64,000 bases of DNA, taken from the NCBI GenBank assembly GCA_040221055.1, contig JAVJVN010000001.1:1-64000 (forward strand), in the 5' to 3' direction. Under the pieces are notes generated by a model. The model worked only from the letters and a program-made list of their open reading frames with translations. It searched no databases and had not been told where the DNA came from. This document shows positions 27,681 through 36,227 of this stretch, piece by piece; the stretch's first letter is position 1, and each line of letters starts with the position of its first letter. The DNA comes from Rhodothermales bacterium. Its GTDB lineage: Bacteria > Bacteroidota > Rhodothermia > Rhodothermales > UBA10348. The translations under genes and the position numbers were made by a program.

Positions 27681-29210
27681 ATGCACATACTGGCGCTTGT
27701 CATGCTGTTCCAGGTGAATGTGATTCCGCTGCCGGCATCGGTCGAGCAGCGGCCGGGCGCGCCGTTCGCGGTGTCGGCCGGGACCCCGGTCACGGTCCAG
27801 GACGCGGCGGCGCGCCCGGCCGCCCGGTTCCTGCAGGAAGTACTGGGGCTGAGCCGGCCAGTGGAGGGCTCCGGACAATCCGGCGAGAACGCCGAGAACT
27901 TGAACGAAACGGACCCGGCCATCGTCTTCCGCGTGGCCACCAGCGCCGACCTCGGCACCGAGGGATACGAGCTCGACATCCGCGCCGAGCAGATTACCAT
28001 CACCGCGCAGTCCGGGGCGGGCTACTTTTACGCGGTGCAAACACTCCGGCAGCTGCTTCCACCCGCCATCGAGTACTCCGGGACGTTGCCCTATGCGCTT
28101 TCGGTCGCGCCCGTGCGCATCCGCGATCAGCCGCGCTTCGAGTGGCGCGGGGCCATGCTGGACGTATCGCGCCACTTCTTCGGCCCCGCGGACGTGAAGC
28201 GCTACATGGATCTCATGGCCATGTACAAGCTGAATCGCCTGCATCTCCATTTGAGTGACGACCAGGGATGGCGCCTGGAAATCCCCGGGCGCCCGGCGCT
28301 CACGGACATCGGCGCGCAGACGCAGGTCGGCGGCGGCGCGGGCGGCTACTACACCCTCGCTGAATGGGATGACCTGGTGGCGTACGCCGCCGACCGGTTC
28401 ATCACGATCGTGCCCGAAATCGACATGCCCGGCCATACGAATGCCGCGCTGGCGTCGATCGCCGAGCTGAACTGCGACGGCCGTCGCACGGAGCCCTACA
28501 CCGGAATCGATGTCGGCTTCAGCTCGCTGTGTGTGGACCGCGAGGAGACGTACACGTTCGTGGACGACGTTGTCCGCGAAATCGCCCGGCGCAGCCCTGG
28601 CGCGTATTTCCACGTGGGCGGCGATGAGGTCAAAACCCTGACCGCCAGCGAGTACAACGCCTTCATGGACCGCACGGCGGACATCGTGGCCCGCCACGGC
28701 AAACTCTTCATGGCCTGGGACGAAGTCGCCGAGACCCGTCTCGCGCTGCCGCCCGGCGCCATTATCCAGGTGTGGCGTCCGCAGACCGCCGAGACCGGAC
28801 AGCATCTGGTTGATGCGGTGAGCCGTGGCGCCCTCCTGGTCCTCTCGCCCGCTGACCGCATTTACATCGACATGAAATACGATGCGTCGAGCCGCCTGGG
28901 CCTCCGCTGGGCCGGATTCAACGACACGCGCGATGCCTACGACTGGGACCCGGCCACGCTCGTCGGCGGCGTGCCCGAAAGCGCCATCCTGGGCGTCGAG
29001 GCCCCCCTCTGGAGCGAGACCGCCGAAACCCTACGCGATCTCGAATGGCTGGCCTTCCCGCGCCTGCCGGGTGTTGCCGAAATCGGCTGGACGGCCCGTG
29101 ACCGCCGCGACTGGACCACCTACCGCACACGCCTCGCCACCCACGCCCCCCGCTGGGACATCCTGGGCATCAACTATTACCCGTCGCCGCTGGTGGAATG
29201 GAGGAGGTAG
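27681..29210 (+). CDS. Beta-N-acetylhexosaminidase (GH20)
   Basis: The 509-aa enzyme has an N-terminal GH20b domain (about 10-145) and a GH20 catalytic barrel starting at FEWRGAMLDVSRHF. Family signatures include LHLHLSDDQGWRLEI, PEIDMPGHTNAAL, and the catalytic Asp-Glu pair in HVGGDEV near residue 313. It would remove terminal GlcNAc or GalNAc from chitin- or glycan-derived oligomers. The N-terminal hydrophobic stretch is short and a signal peptide is uncertain, so cellular location is unclear. Confidence 0.93.
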   Translation: MHILALVMLFQVNVIPLPASVEQRPGAPFAVSAGTPVTVQDAAARPAARFLQEVLGLSRPVEGSGQSGENAENLNETDPAIVFRVATSADLGTEGYELDIRAEQITITAQSGAGYFYAVQTLRQLLPPAIEYSGTLPYALSVAPVRIRDQPRFEWRGAMLDVSRHFFGPADVKRYMDLMAMYKLNRLHLHLSDDQGWRLEIPGRPALTDIGAQTQVGGGAGGYYTLAEWDDLVAYAADRFITIVPEIDMPGHTNAALASIAELNCDGRRTEPYTGIDVGFSSLCVDREETYTFVDDVVREIARRSPGAYFHVGGDEVKTLTASEYNAFMDRTADIVARHGKLFMAWDEVAETRLALPPGAIIQVWRPQTAETGQHLVDAVSRGALLVLSPADRIYIDMKYDASSRLGLRWAGFNDTRDAYDWDPATLVGGVPESAILGVEAPLWSETAETLRDLEWLAFPRLPGVAEIGWTARDRRDWTTYRTRLATHAPRWDILGINYYPSPLVEWRR

Positions 29211-29252
29211 CGGTCTCGCCCGAATAGCACGCGGCATTTTTCACAGGAATTA

Positions 29253-29283
29253 TTTACAGACAAAATACTCTTTTGTATATAAT
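29253..29283 (+). promoter_or_regulatory. Promoter of the haem-copper enzyme operon
   Basis: A consensus-like -10 TATAAT at 29278-29283 lies 19 bp after TTTACA (29253-29258), in an AT-rich patch that stands out in this high-GC sequence, 43 bp before the first start codon. An inverted repeat (ACAAAA / TTTTGT, 29260-29276) fills the spacer and could be a repressor site. No FNR/DNR-type TTGAT-N4-ATCAA box is present. Confidence 0.5.
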
Positions 29284-29326
29284 TGACCTCCAGCGTATCC
29301 TCCTCCATCACCAACCCGCACAGGCC

Positions 29327-29485
29327 ATGTCTGACCCGATTGAATCGCCGGATACTGACCGCCCTTGGCAGATCCACCTTTTCGACAGCATCTGGCTCCT
29401 CGCCGGAGCTGCCATTGTCTTCTTCGTGCTGTCCTACATCGTTTGGGGCCTCGTTGACATTCTCACCATCCCGAACGGAGGCTGA
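29327..29485 (+). CDS. Small single-helix subunit of the haem-copper enzyme
   Basis: The 52-aa product has one transmembrane helix (WLLAGAAIVFFVLSYIVWGL). It sits 2 bp before the CuA subunit gene, the position and size of subunit IIa in ba3-type enzymes, where a lone helix supplies the missing second helix of subunit II. I call it an equivalent on position and topology only. Confidence 0.6.
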   Translation: MSDPIESPDTDRPWQIHLFDSIWLLAGAAIVFFVLSYIVWGLVDILTIPNGG

Positions 29486-29487
29486 TC

Positions 29488-30027
29488 ATGAGTTCACCCA
29501 TTCATTCCCCCCAGGGTAACTGGTGGATTGCCGGCGTATCGGTCCTGGAAAAGACCTGGATCCGGATCAGCGTTGTCTGGTGCCTCATCCTGTTCGCATC
29601 CATGATTGTGTGGGCCTCCTACGGCAAGCAGAACCAGCATGGCCCGACGTACCGGGTATCCACCTCGGAATACATCCAGAAGGTCCAAGACTTCAAGAAG
29701 GCCGGGACCCAGACGGAAGAGGGCATTATTCCTGCGGACGAGCACATATATGTTGCCGCCGCGCGCTTCTCCTTTGACGGATTCCCGGTGGTGCTGAAGG
29801 CTGGCAAGCAATACCAGGTGCACATGAGCAGCTATGACGTGCAACACGGGCTGTCCATCCGGCCCGAACATGCCCTCAGCAAGCAGATGTCGCTGCAACT
29901 GCTTCCGGGCTACGAGTGGGTGTTGCCCATGAAGTTCGACGAGCCGGGTGTGTATCACGTGGTCTGCAACGAGTTCTGTGGTGTAGGGCATAGCACCATG
30001 CATGGCTCATTCATCGTGCAGAGGTAA
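29488..30027 (+). CDS. CuA-containing subunit II of a B-family haem-copper enzyme
   Basis: The 179-aa protein has one N-terminal helix (about 26-44) and a periplasmic cupredoxin domain. The dinuclear CuA ligands are complete: His120, Cys160, Glu162 (backbone), Cys164, His168 and Met171 (in CNEFCGVGHSTM). It therefore takes electrons from a soluble cytochrome c or HiPIP and passes them to subunit I. The start has a GGAGG-type site upstream. The single-helix form is characteristic of ba3-type and related B-family enzymes. Confidence 0.9.
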   Translation: MSSPIHSPQGNWWIAGVSVLEKTWIRISVVWCLILFASMIVWASYGKQNQHGPTYRVSTSEYIQKVQDFKKAGTQTEEGIIPADEHIYVAAARFSFDGFPVVLKAGKQYQVHMSSYDVQHGLSIRPEHALSKQMSLQLLPGYEWVLPMKFDEPGVYHVVCNEFCGVGHSTMHGSFIVQR

Positions 30028-30030
30028 ACC

Positions 30031-31737
30031 ATGATCAAGGAACTGTTCACCAACGACTACGGCCCCGACGGATTCCGCACCTGCTCTGTCACGGGCATGC
30101 GCATTGACCGCACGGCCGAGAATTTCGTCAAGATCTTTGGTCTCACGGCCGTCGTGGCTCTCGTCATGGGCGGTATTTCAGCCATCCTCGTCGTGCTTAC
30201 CCGCTGGGAAGTGGTCGGGCTGCTGCCGCCGGACGCGTTTTACAACTGGCTGAGCGTACACGCGTGGAATCTGCTCATTTTCTGGATGGTGTTCATGGAG
30301 GTGGCCATCCTGTATGTGGGCGGTCCCATGGTACTCGGGCGCAAGTTGCCTGCTCCGAAGCTCGCCATGGTCGGATACGTACTCATGCTCGTTTCGGCCA
30401 TCGGCATCAACTGGTCCATCATGACGACGTCTGCTCCGGATCAGGCTCCGCTCCTGACGTCCTATGCCCCGCTGCCTTCGTCCGAGTGGTTCTATCTCAG
30501 TGCCATCGTCTTCATCCTGGGTACGGTGATCGCTGCGCTGCCCTTTTTTGCAGCTATCTGGCAGGAGAAAATCGAGCATCCGAACCGGAGCCTGCCCCTG
30601 GTGGCCTTCGGCGCATTCATTACGGCCATCATCGCCGTAGAGGCGCTCCTGGGTGGCCTGATTACCTACATTCCGACGTACATGTGGCGGATTGGATTGA
30701 TCGAGCATATCGATGCCGCATGGTACCGTCAGATGTACTGGATCATCGGGCATGGCAGCCAGCAGATCAATCTTGCGGCCATGGTCACGGTCTGGTATTT
30801 CCTGACCCATGTCGTGGGTGGCGCCGAGGTAGTGAGCGAGAAGGTTTCCCGCTCGGCCTTCATCCTGTACCTCTTCTTCATCAACATGGGGGCCGCGCAC
30901 CATCTCATGGCCGATCCGGCGCTTGCCGCGAGCTGGAAGGTGTGGAACACCTCATATGCAGCATATGGCGCCGTTCTGGCCAGCATGATCCATGCTTTTG
31001 CCATTCCGGCGGGGCTCGAAGCCGGTCGCCGCAAGCGGGGAGCAGGGAAGAGCCTGTTCGGTTGGTTGTGGTCGGCCCCCTGGGGCAATCCCGTGTTCTC
31101 GGCGGTCATCTTCTCGATTATCCTGTTCGGCTTCATGGGCGGTATTACCGGGGTACTGATGGGTCAAATGCAGCTCAACCTGGCCTGGCACAACACCTGG
31201 GCCACAGTGGGGCACTTCCATGCCACGGTGGTTCTGGGGACCACCATGACGTTCATGGGCCTCGTGTTCTTTGTCATCCAAACCATGTTCAAGAAGGAAT
31301 TGATCATGGCCCCGCTCGCCCGGATCCAGCCGTGGTTCTATTCGGGATTCATGGCCCTGGCCACGCTCATGATGATGTACCTCGGCATCCTGTACGGTAT
31401 TCCGCGGCGACATGCATCGGTCATGGACATTCCGGGCACGGACTTCAACTTCGGGGCCGCCGAACCGTTGTTCGTGATTTTCGGCATTGCTGCGCTGCTG
31501 GCCATAGTCGGGGGCATCCTTTTTGCCGGGATATCCGTCGGGTCCCTGCTGTTCGGAAAGAAGCTGGAACCGTCGTCCGTATTTCGGCCTGCTGCCTCCT
31601 GGACGGGAGATGGCAGTGCGGTTCACCTGCAATCCATGCGTGGCACGTTCACGTTCACGCTCATCTTCCTGGCCGTGTTCGTGATTGCCTATATCCTGAA
31701 CTGGTACCTGCTGTCACGACTGTGGGAAATCGGGTAA
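30031..31737 (+). CDS. Catalytic subunit I of a B-family haem-copper enzyme, probable eNOR-type NO reductase
   Basis: The 568-aa protein has 12-13 helices and all six canonical His ligands: His77 and His397 for the low-spin haem, His395 for the high-spin haem, and His241, His290, His291 for the second metal, aligning one-to-one with Thermus ba3 oxidase. In oxygen reductases of this family the first metal ligand is followed four residues later by the cross-linked Tyr (HPxVY). Here the motif is HGSQQ, so Gln245 replaces Tyr. Loss of this Tyr marks the NO-reducing branches (eNOR, sNOR, gNOR, nNOR) derived from B-family oxidases; an eNOR was purified from Rhodothermus marinus. NO reductase is therefore more likely than oxidase, by inference. 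Confidence 0.8.
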   Translation: MIKELFTNDYGPDGFRTCSVTGMRIDRTAENFVKIFGLTAVVALVMGGISAILVVLTRWEVVGLLPPDAFYNWLSVHAWNLLIFWMVFMEVAILYVGGPMVLGRKLPAPKLAMVGYVLMLVSAIGINWSIMTTSAPDQAPLLTSYAPLPSSEWFYLSAIVFILGTVIAALPFFAAIWQEKIEHPNRSLPLVAFGAFITAIIAVEALLGGLITYIPTYMWRIGLIEHIDAAWYRQMYWIIGHGSQQINLAAMVTVWYFLTHVVGGAEVVSEKVSRSAFILYLFFINMGAAHHLMADPALAASWKVWNTSYAAYGAVLASMIHAFAIPAGLEAGRRKRGAGKSLFGWLWSAPWGNPVFSAVIFSIILFGFMGGITGVLMGQMQLNLAWHNTWATVGHFHATVVLGTTMTFMGLVFFVIQTMFKKELIMAPLARIQPWFYSGFMALATLMMMYLGILYGIPRRHASVMDIPGTDFNFGAAEPLFVIFGIAALLAIVGGILFAGISVGSLLFGKKLEPSSVFRPAASWTGDGSAVHLQSMRGTFTFTLIFLAVFVIAYILNWYLLSRLWEIG

Positions 31738-31744
31738 CGCTGGA

Positions 31745-32539
31745 ATGACCTTCATCGAAAAATCCATGCGTATGGAACGGACAGATCCGGGGGCGGCAAA
31801 TGCCGCCCCCGGCAGGCGTCCGAGCAATGTTCACCACCGGCATCGCCCGGTCCAACGGGAGAAGCATGGTGCCCTGAAGTCGCTGTGGCTGGCCTACAAA
31901 GCCATCTACTACGCCAGCACCCCCTCCTGGCGCTTCATGAAGAGCGGAGCCCTGTTCCTGTTCGGATTTTTCTGTTGGTCTGCCGGAAACCTCCTGCTGT
32001 CCTATGAGCCCTCATGGATGTGGGTGCAATTCATTGCCGCATATGGGTTTCTGGTCATCATATGGGGGCCCGTCACGCACTTGCTGCTCGTCCCCATCGT
32101 GACACCGTTCTTGCGACGCCATTTCCGTTGGAATCCTGCAAAATGGATGGCCAAGCACCTCTCGTTGCTCAACTTCCTGATCTTCCTGGTGCATGTCATC
32201 CTGTTCGGGTTGTATCCCCCTGATCACGTGCTGTTCGAATTCGGAACCATCGCCCGTGAGAACCCGACCGTGGACGTGAATCCGACGCTTGACTGCAGCC
32301 GGGAGCCCGCTGCAGCGCGCCTGACCTGCACCGTCAGCCCTGCGGATGGTATCGGTCGCCTTGAAATAGAGACCGCCGGAGAACCGCTCATGCAGCTCAC
32401 CGAGGCTCCGTGGAGTTTCACACTGCAGGAACAGGACCTGGTCAGCGTCGTCGGACAACAACAGTTCGAAGTCCTGGTCATGTCCGCAGACAGCAACATC
32501 ATCCGGCGTTTCACGAAGTTCACAGCGAACATTCCCTGA
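31745..32539 (+). CDS. Membrane protein of the haem-copper operon, unknown function
   Basis: The 264-aa product has a basic, Pro-rich N-terminal region, three predicted helices (about 62-160, with LFLFGFFCWSAGNLLLSY, FLVIIWGPVTHLLLVPIV and LLNFLIFLVHVILFGLY), and a periplasmic beta-rich tail with two Cys residues. I do not recognise the family. It follows subunit I by 7 bp and its stop overlaps the next start (TGATG), so it belongs to the operon and may be an assembly factor or extra subunit. Confidence 0.65.
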   Translation: MTFIEKSMRMERTDPGAANAAPGRRPSNVHHRHRPVQREKHGALKSLWLAYKAIYYASTPSWRFMKSGALFLFGFFCWSAGNLLLSYEPSWMWVQFIAAYGFLVIIWGPVTHLLLVPIVTPFLRRHFRWNPAKWMAKHLSLLNFLIFLVHVILFGLYPPDHVLFEFGTIARENPTVDVNPTLDCSREPAAARLTCTVSPADGIGRLEIETAGEPLMQLTEAPWSFTLQEQDLVSVVGQQQFEVLVMSADSNIIRRFTKFTANIP

Positions 32540-33702
32540 TGACCTTGACGGAAAAGCGGGTGTGGACCGCCGCCCTCGCATGTTTCATCCTGGCAGCCGG
32601 GACCGGGTTTTTCTTCCGCAGCATCCAGTTCCTTGGCGTGCCGCCGGCCCTTCCATGGCCGGGTGGCGAAATACCCCTCGACATGGGTCACATCCGCCAC
32701 GCCCACACCCACGTCATGTATTTCGGGTGGGTGACGCCCGTTGTCATGCTGCTCATGCTTCCCGATCCGGCCCGGTATCGCGGGATTCTTGCGACGCTGC
32801 TGGTGTTGGCCCTCCTCGCATGGGCACCGTTCCTGTTATTGGGATACAAGCCCATTTCCATTGTCCTCTCGACCTCGACCATGCTCACGTGGTATGTCTT
32901 TGGTATCCGATACTGGCGGGATCGGCGGCGGGGCATGCTGCAATCATCTCCCCTTCAGCAGGCCGCACTCGTACTCCTCGTGATCTCGTCGTTCGGTGCA
33001 TGGGGCCTGGGTATGACCATGGCCATGGGGATGGACCACTCGCTTCCGTACGACCTGTCGCTGCATGTTTTCCTCGACCTGTTCGCCGAGGGATGGCTCA
33101 TGCTGAGTGTCCTGGCGGCCATGCTTCGTTCGGCCGGGCGGGCCGTTCCTCGGCGCGCCTTCCGGTTGCTGGTCCTGGGCATTCCCACGCTCTTTCTGCT
33201 GGGCGTATCGCCTGATCGATTGCCGGGCGCGGTCCGACTGGTCGGCAGCGCAGGAGCGCTGTTTACGGCGGCCGGGCTGTGGCTCATCCTCCGGGAGGTC
33301 CAAGGCCGGCTGCCTGCTATCTGGGCCCTGCCGGTAGCGCTCATGTACATGAAGATCATCGTCCACATCGGACTCGCCATCCCGCAGGTCGCCTCCTGGG
33401 GGCTGGTCGTGGGTCTCCGGATTCCGTGGCTCCACCTGGTGCTGCTCGGCATTGTCACCACGGGCCTCGTGGCAGCCGTTCATGACCGGTTCGGCCCCGG
33501 ATGGACCCGCGGCTGGCCAGCCCTGCAGGCATCGATCGTGCTGGTCCTGGTGAGCCTCTTCCTGCTGACGGGAATCTGGCCTGCCGACCTGCGAGGCGCC
33601 TGGGCCGGGCCGGTCGTGGCCGTTATTGCCCTGCTGCCCGTCCTCGCCATGGTCTGGATGTTGGCGGGAGTGACGAAGGTCCGCCGACAGATCAACGCAT
33701 AA
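32539..33702 (+). CDS. Polytopic His-containing membrane protein, haem-copper-oxidase-subunit-I-like
   Basis: The 387-aa product has about ten to twelve hydrophobic segments. An early loop/helix has MGHIRHAHTHVMYFGW (His51, 54, 56, 58), reminiscent of the haem-binding HTH-x-x-x-x-GW helix in cytochrome oxidase subunit I-like and NnrS-like proteins. Further His residues occur in GMDHSLPYDLSLHVF and KIIVHIG. Translation is coupled to the preceding gene. A haem-binding partner of the NO-reducing enzyme or an NO-response protein are both possible; I would not choose. Confidence 0.6.
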   Translation: MTLTEKRVWTAALACFILAAGTGFFFRSIQFLGVPPALPWPGGEIPLDMGHIRHAHTHVMYFGWVTPVVMLLMLPDPARYRGILATLLVLALLAWAPFLLLGYKPISIVLSTSTMLTWYVFGIRYWRDRRRGMLQSSPLQQAALVLLVISSFGAWGLGMTMAMGMDHSLPYDLSLHVFLDLFAEGWLMLSVLAAMLRSAGRAVPRRAFRLLVLGIPTLFLLGVSPDRLPGAVRLVGSAGALFTAAGLWLILREVQGRLPAIWALPVALMYMKIIVHIGLAIPQVASWGLVVGLRIPWLHLVLLGIVTTGLVAAVHDRFGPGWTRGWPALQASIVLVLVSLFLLTGIWPADLRGAWAGPVVAVIALLPVLAMVWMLAGVTKVRRQINA

Positions 33703-35149
33703 TCATGATGGGGCGGGAGGACACCGCCTGGCCCGAACGGACCCGGACCAGGTAGGTACCGCTGGACAGGCCATCCACGGGAATGCGGAGCGGCCCCTGG
33801 CCATGCACCTCCGTGGCCACGCGGACGGTCCGGCCAAGGAGGTCGTGAACCGTGATTTCCGATCCGGGTTCGACCGCATCCATGTACAGCGCATCACGGG
33901 CCGGATTCGGCCACGTCGACCAGGCTGCCACTCGGGACGGCATTTCTTCCACAGATACAGCCAGACCCACGGTCAGACGGAGGACGAACCGCCGTTCGAT
34001 GTCGTTGTAGCGCACGAAGAAACCGCCAACCAGGACGTTTCCGTCCGGCTGCATGGCGAATGATGCAACGTTCGCATACTGTCCGATGCCGTATTCCAGG
34101 CCGGTACCCGGGGTGAACGATGCGTCGAGCGAGCCGTCGGCGTTCAGCCGGGCTATCCCGCGCCGGTCTTCCCCGGCCACGGTGTTGAACGCACCACCCA
34201 ACAGAACCTTGCCGTTCGCCATCACCAGCAACGCATTGACGGCCGTTCCGTAGTTCGTATGGACGCCTGCACCGGTCGTGAAGGACGTATCGACCGATCC
34301 GTCGGCATTCAGCCGCACGATGCTGTTGTGGGGCGTCGCGTCCACCGTGGAGAAATGCCCACCCACGACGACTTTTCCGTCCGGCGTGGTCGCCAAGGAA
34401 TTGGCCGTGTGGATGGAGCCGGCCCCACCGCCAATCCGGGCAGGCTCGAACGACGTATCGAGCGAGCCGTCTGCGTTGATCTGCGCAATGCGGTACCGAC
34501 TGACGCCGTTGTAGGACGTGAACAGACCGGCCAGCACAATCCGGCCGTCATCATGCAGGGCCATGGCCTGGACATCCCCGGTCACCCCGGCGACACCCGT
34601 CCCCGGATCGAAGGACGGATCGACCGTGCCGTCCGCGTTCAGTCGGGCCACACCGGCGCGGGACACGCCGTCGTACGTTTTGAATCGCCCGGAAATCAGG
34701 ATTTTCCCGTCCGGCTGCACGATCACGTTCGTGATGTAGTCATCCGGGCCGTCGCCGTAGTGGAACGAGTTATCGACCGTGCCGTCTGCATTCAGCCGCA
34801 CGATGTTGTTCACGGGGACGTCCAGATACGTCGAGAACTGACCGACGACCAGGACTTTCCCGTCCGGCAGGACAGCGGTGGCGTACAGCACCGCCCCCCA
34901 GAGCCCCGGGCGGGTGAACCCGGAGTCCACCGAACCGTCCGCGTGCAACCGCACGATCCGGCTGTCGAAGTGACCGGTGACAATGATCTTGCCGTCCGGC
35001 TGGAGCGTGACGGATTCCACCGCCGTTCCGGTGGCCGTTCCGGGGTCGAAGGTCAAGTCCAGCTGGCCGTCCTGGGCTTGGGCCGGAAGAACGGCCATGA
35101 GCAGGATCAACATGGACAGGAAACGAGGAGCAGAAGCACGTGGGGACAT
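33692..35149 (-). CDS. Secreted delta-60 repeat propeller with T9SS sorting domain
   Basis: The 485-aa product has a signal peptide (to about residue 26, ending LPAQAQ), roughly seven to eight copies of the delta-60 repeat (VQPDGKILISGRF ... RLNADGTVDPSF), and a C-terminal type IX sorting domain (WPNPARDALY ... VHDLLGRTVR ... LSSGTYLVRVRS). It should be exported by T9SS; the function of delta-60 proteins is unknown. ATG 35149 is used because it leads straight into the signal; an upstream in-frame TTG is less likely. Its 3' end overlaps the convergent membrane protein gene by 11 bp. Confidence 0.88.
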   Translation of the reverse strand: MSPRASAPRFLSMLILLMAVLPAQAQDGQLDLTFDPGTATGTAVESVTLQPDGKIIVTGHFDSRIVRLHADGSVDSGFTRPGLWGAVLYATAVLPDGKVLVVGQFSTYLDVPVNNIVRLNADGTVDNSFHYGDGPDDYITNVIVQPDGKILISGRFKTYDGVSRAGVARLNADGTVDPSFDPGTGVAGVTGDVQAMALHDDGRIVLAGLFTSYNGVSRYRIAQINADGSLDTSFEPARIGGGAGSIHTANSLATTPDGKVVVGGHFSTVDATPHNSIVRLNADGSVDTSFTTGAGVHTNYGTAVNALLVMANGKVLLGGAFNTVAGEDRRGIARLNADGSLDASFTPGTGLEYGIGQYANVASFAMQPDGNVLVGGFFVRYNDIERRFVLRLTVGLAVSVEEMPSRVAAWSTWPNPARDALYMDAVEPGSEITVHDLLGRTVRVATEVHGQGPLRIPVDGLSSGTYLVRVRSGQAVSSRPIMIMR

Positions 35150-35212
35150 GGCAAAGGAGGTCAGATTGGCAAGGTTCAACCCCCGAAAATTACCTGTCCC
35201 GAAAAATTCCCC

Positions 35213-35236
35213 GGTATACCCGGATCCGGGTATTCC
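35213..35236 (-). terminator. Terminator-like palindrome after the NmrA-family gene
   Basis: An exact 18-bp palindrome (35216-35233; arm ATACCCGGA) with GG/CC outer pairs lies right after the stop of the minus-strand gene. Read on the minus strand it is followed a few bases later by five Ts, so an intrinsic terminator is plausible. Its arm resembles that of the palindrome after ruvA. Confidence 0.5.
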
Positions 35237-35242
35237 GACCCG

Positions 35243-36199
35243 TCACCCCATCGGAATGGCGTCCTTGTTGGTGGCCAGCCAGTCGTCGAAGGATTGCAGG
35301 TCCGGGTTCAGCTGCCGGGACAGGGCACGGTCACGATTCGCGTTGTACGCCTCGTTGAAGTCCCGCTTCACCTGGAACATGTTGCCCAGGTCGTCGGCGC
35401 CCGGGAAACCGAAACTGCGGTAGACGTCGGCTGGCACATCGTTGTAGTGGACCTTCGTACCGAGCGCGTCGGAGAACTTCGCCGCCATCTCGGCGCCGCT
35501 CACGCATTCGCCCACAATGCCCACCGTGCGCCCGGCGAACTCCGGTGCCCGCTTGAAAATACCATAGGCGCACTTGCCGATGTCCTCAGCCGCAATGCCG
35601 GCCAGTTCCGCGTTGCCCATGGGAAACGCAATGAAGTGGCTTCCGTCTTCACCCTTCTGCGGGCCCATCCCGAAATGGATGAAATTGTCCCAGTAGAACG
35701 ACGTCCGGAGCAGCGTCACCGGCACGCCGGACTCCAGGAAGAGCGCATCGGACTCGCCCTTGGCGTCAAAATGCGGCACCTTGTACCGCTCCTGCAGCGT
35801 GGGCATGCGGTCGTCCTCGACCGGCACCCACTGGCGCATGTCCTCCAGCGTCGACCAGATGGCGTGCTTCAGCCCGGCCTTTGCCGCCGCCGTGGCGAAG
35901 TTGGCGGCCTGCTGACGCTCCTGGTCCGGCGAGAAGTGCTCCCAGAAGAAGGTCACGAAGAACGCCCCCCACGCGCCCTCGAGCGCCCGGTCAATGCTTG
36001 CCGGGTCGTCCGCATTGGCTTCCACCACTTCGGAGCCGGCTGCCGCCAGCGCCTTGGCTTTGTCGGACGATGCGTCACGCGTCACCGCCCGTACGGCAAA
36101 ACCGCCCTGCGGGTCGTTGAGGATGGCACGTGCGAGCCCGCCGCCCTGCGCGCCGGTGGCTCCGAAAACGGTAATGATTTTCTTGCTGGACATGGTCAT
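35243..36199 (-). CDS. NmrA-family NAD(P)-binding protein
   Basis: The 318-aa protein is an atypical short-chain dehydrogenase. It has an N-terminal Rossmann motif GATGAQGGGLARAI (13-26), and VRAVTRDAS as the second strand, pointing to NADP through the Arg. The central and C-terminal parts match NmrA/HSCARG proteins, which sense NAD(P) redox state or act as oxidoreductases. The Tyr-x-x-x-Lys catalytic pair is not evident, which fits a sensor-like role. It starts at one of two close ATGs. Confidence 0.85.
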   Translation of the reverse strand: MTMSSKKIITVFGATGAQGGGLARAILNDPQGGFAVRAVTRDASSDKAKALAAAGSEVVEANADDPASIDRALEGAWGAFFVTFFWEHFSPDQERQQAANFATAAAKAGLKHAIWSTLEDMRQWVPVEDDRMPTLQERYKVPHFDAKGESDALFLESGVPVTLLRTSFYWDNFIHFGMGPQKGEDGSHFIAFPMGNAELAGIAAEDIGKCAYGIFKRAPEFAGRTVGIVGECVSGAEMAAKFSDALGTKVHYNDVPADVYRSFGFPGADDLGNMFQVKRDFNEAYNANRDRALSRQLNPDLQSFDDWLATNKDAIPMG

Positions 36200-36227
36200 C
36201 GCGTATTTAGTTGACGCGTCAAGGTAA

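Noticed and set aside
30031-31737. Plain ba3-type cytochrome c oxidase call
   Set aside because: The Tyr required for oxygen reduction in this family is Gln in the HGSQQ motif, so the simple oxidase call is not supported.
30264-31748. Plus-strand second frame inside haem-copper subunit I
   Set aside because: Overlaps the catalytic subunit entirely; Arg/His/Gly-rich with no helices.
34259-36214. 651-codon plus-strand frame opposite the delta-60 and NmrA-family genes
   Set aside because: It spans two clearly real minus-strand genes and reads as their complement; no domain is recognisable.
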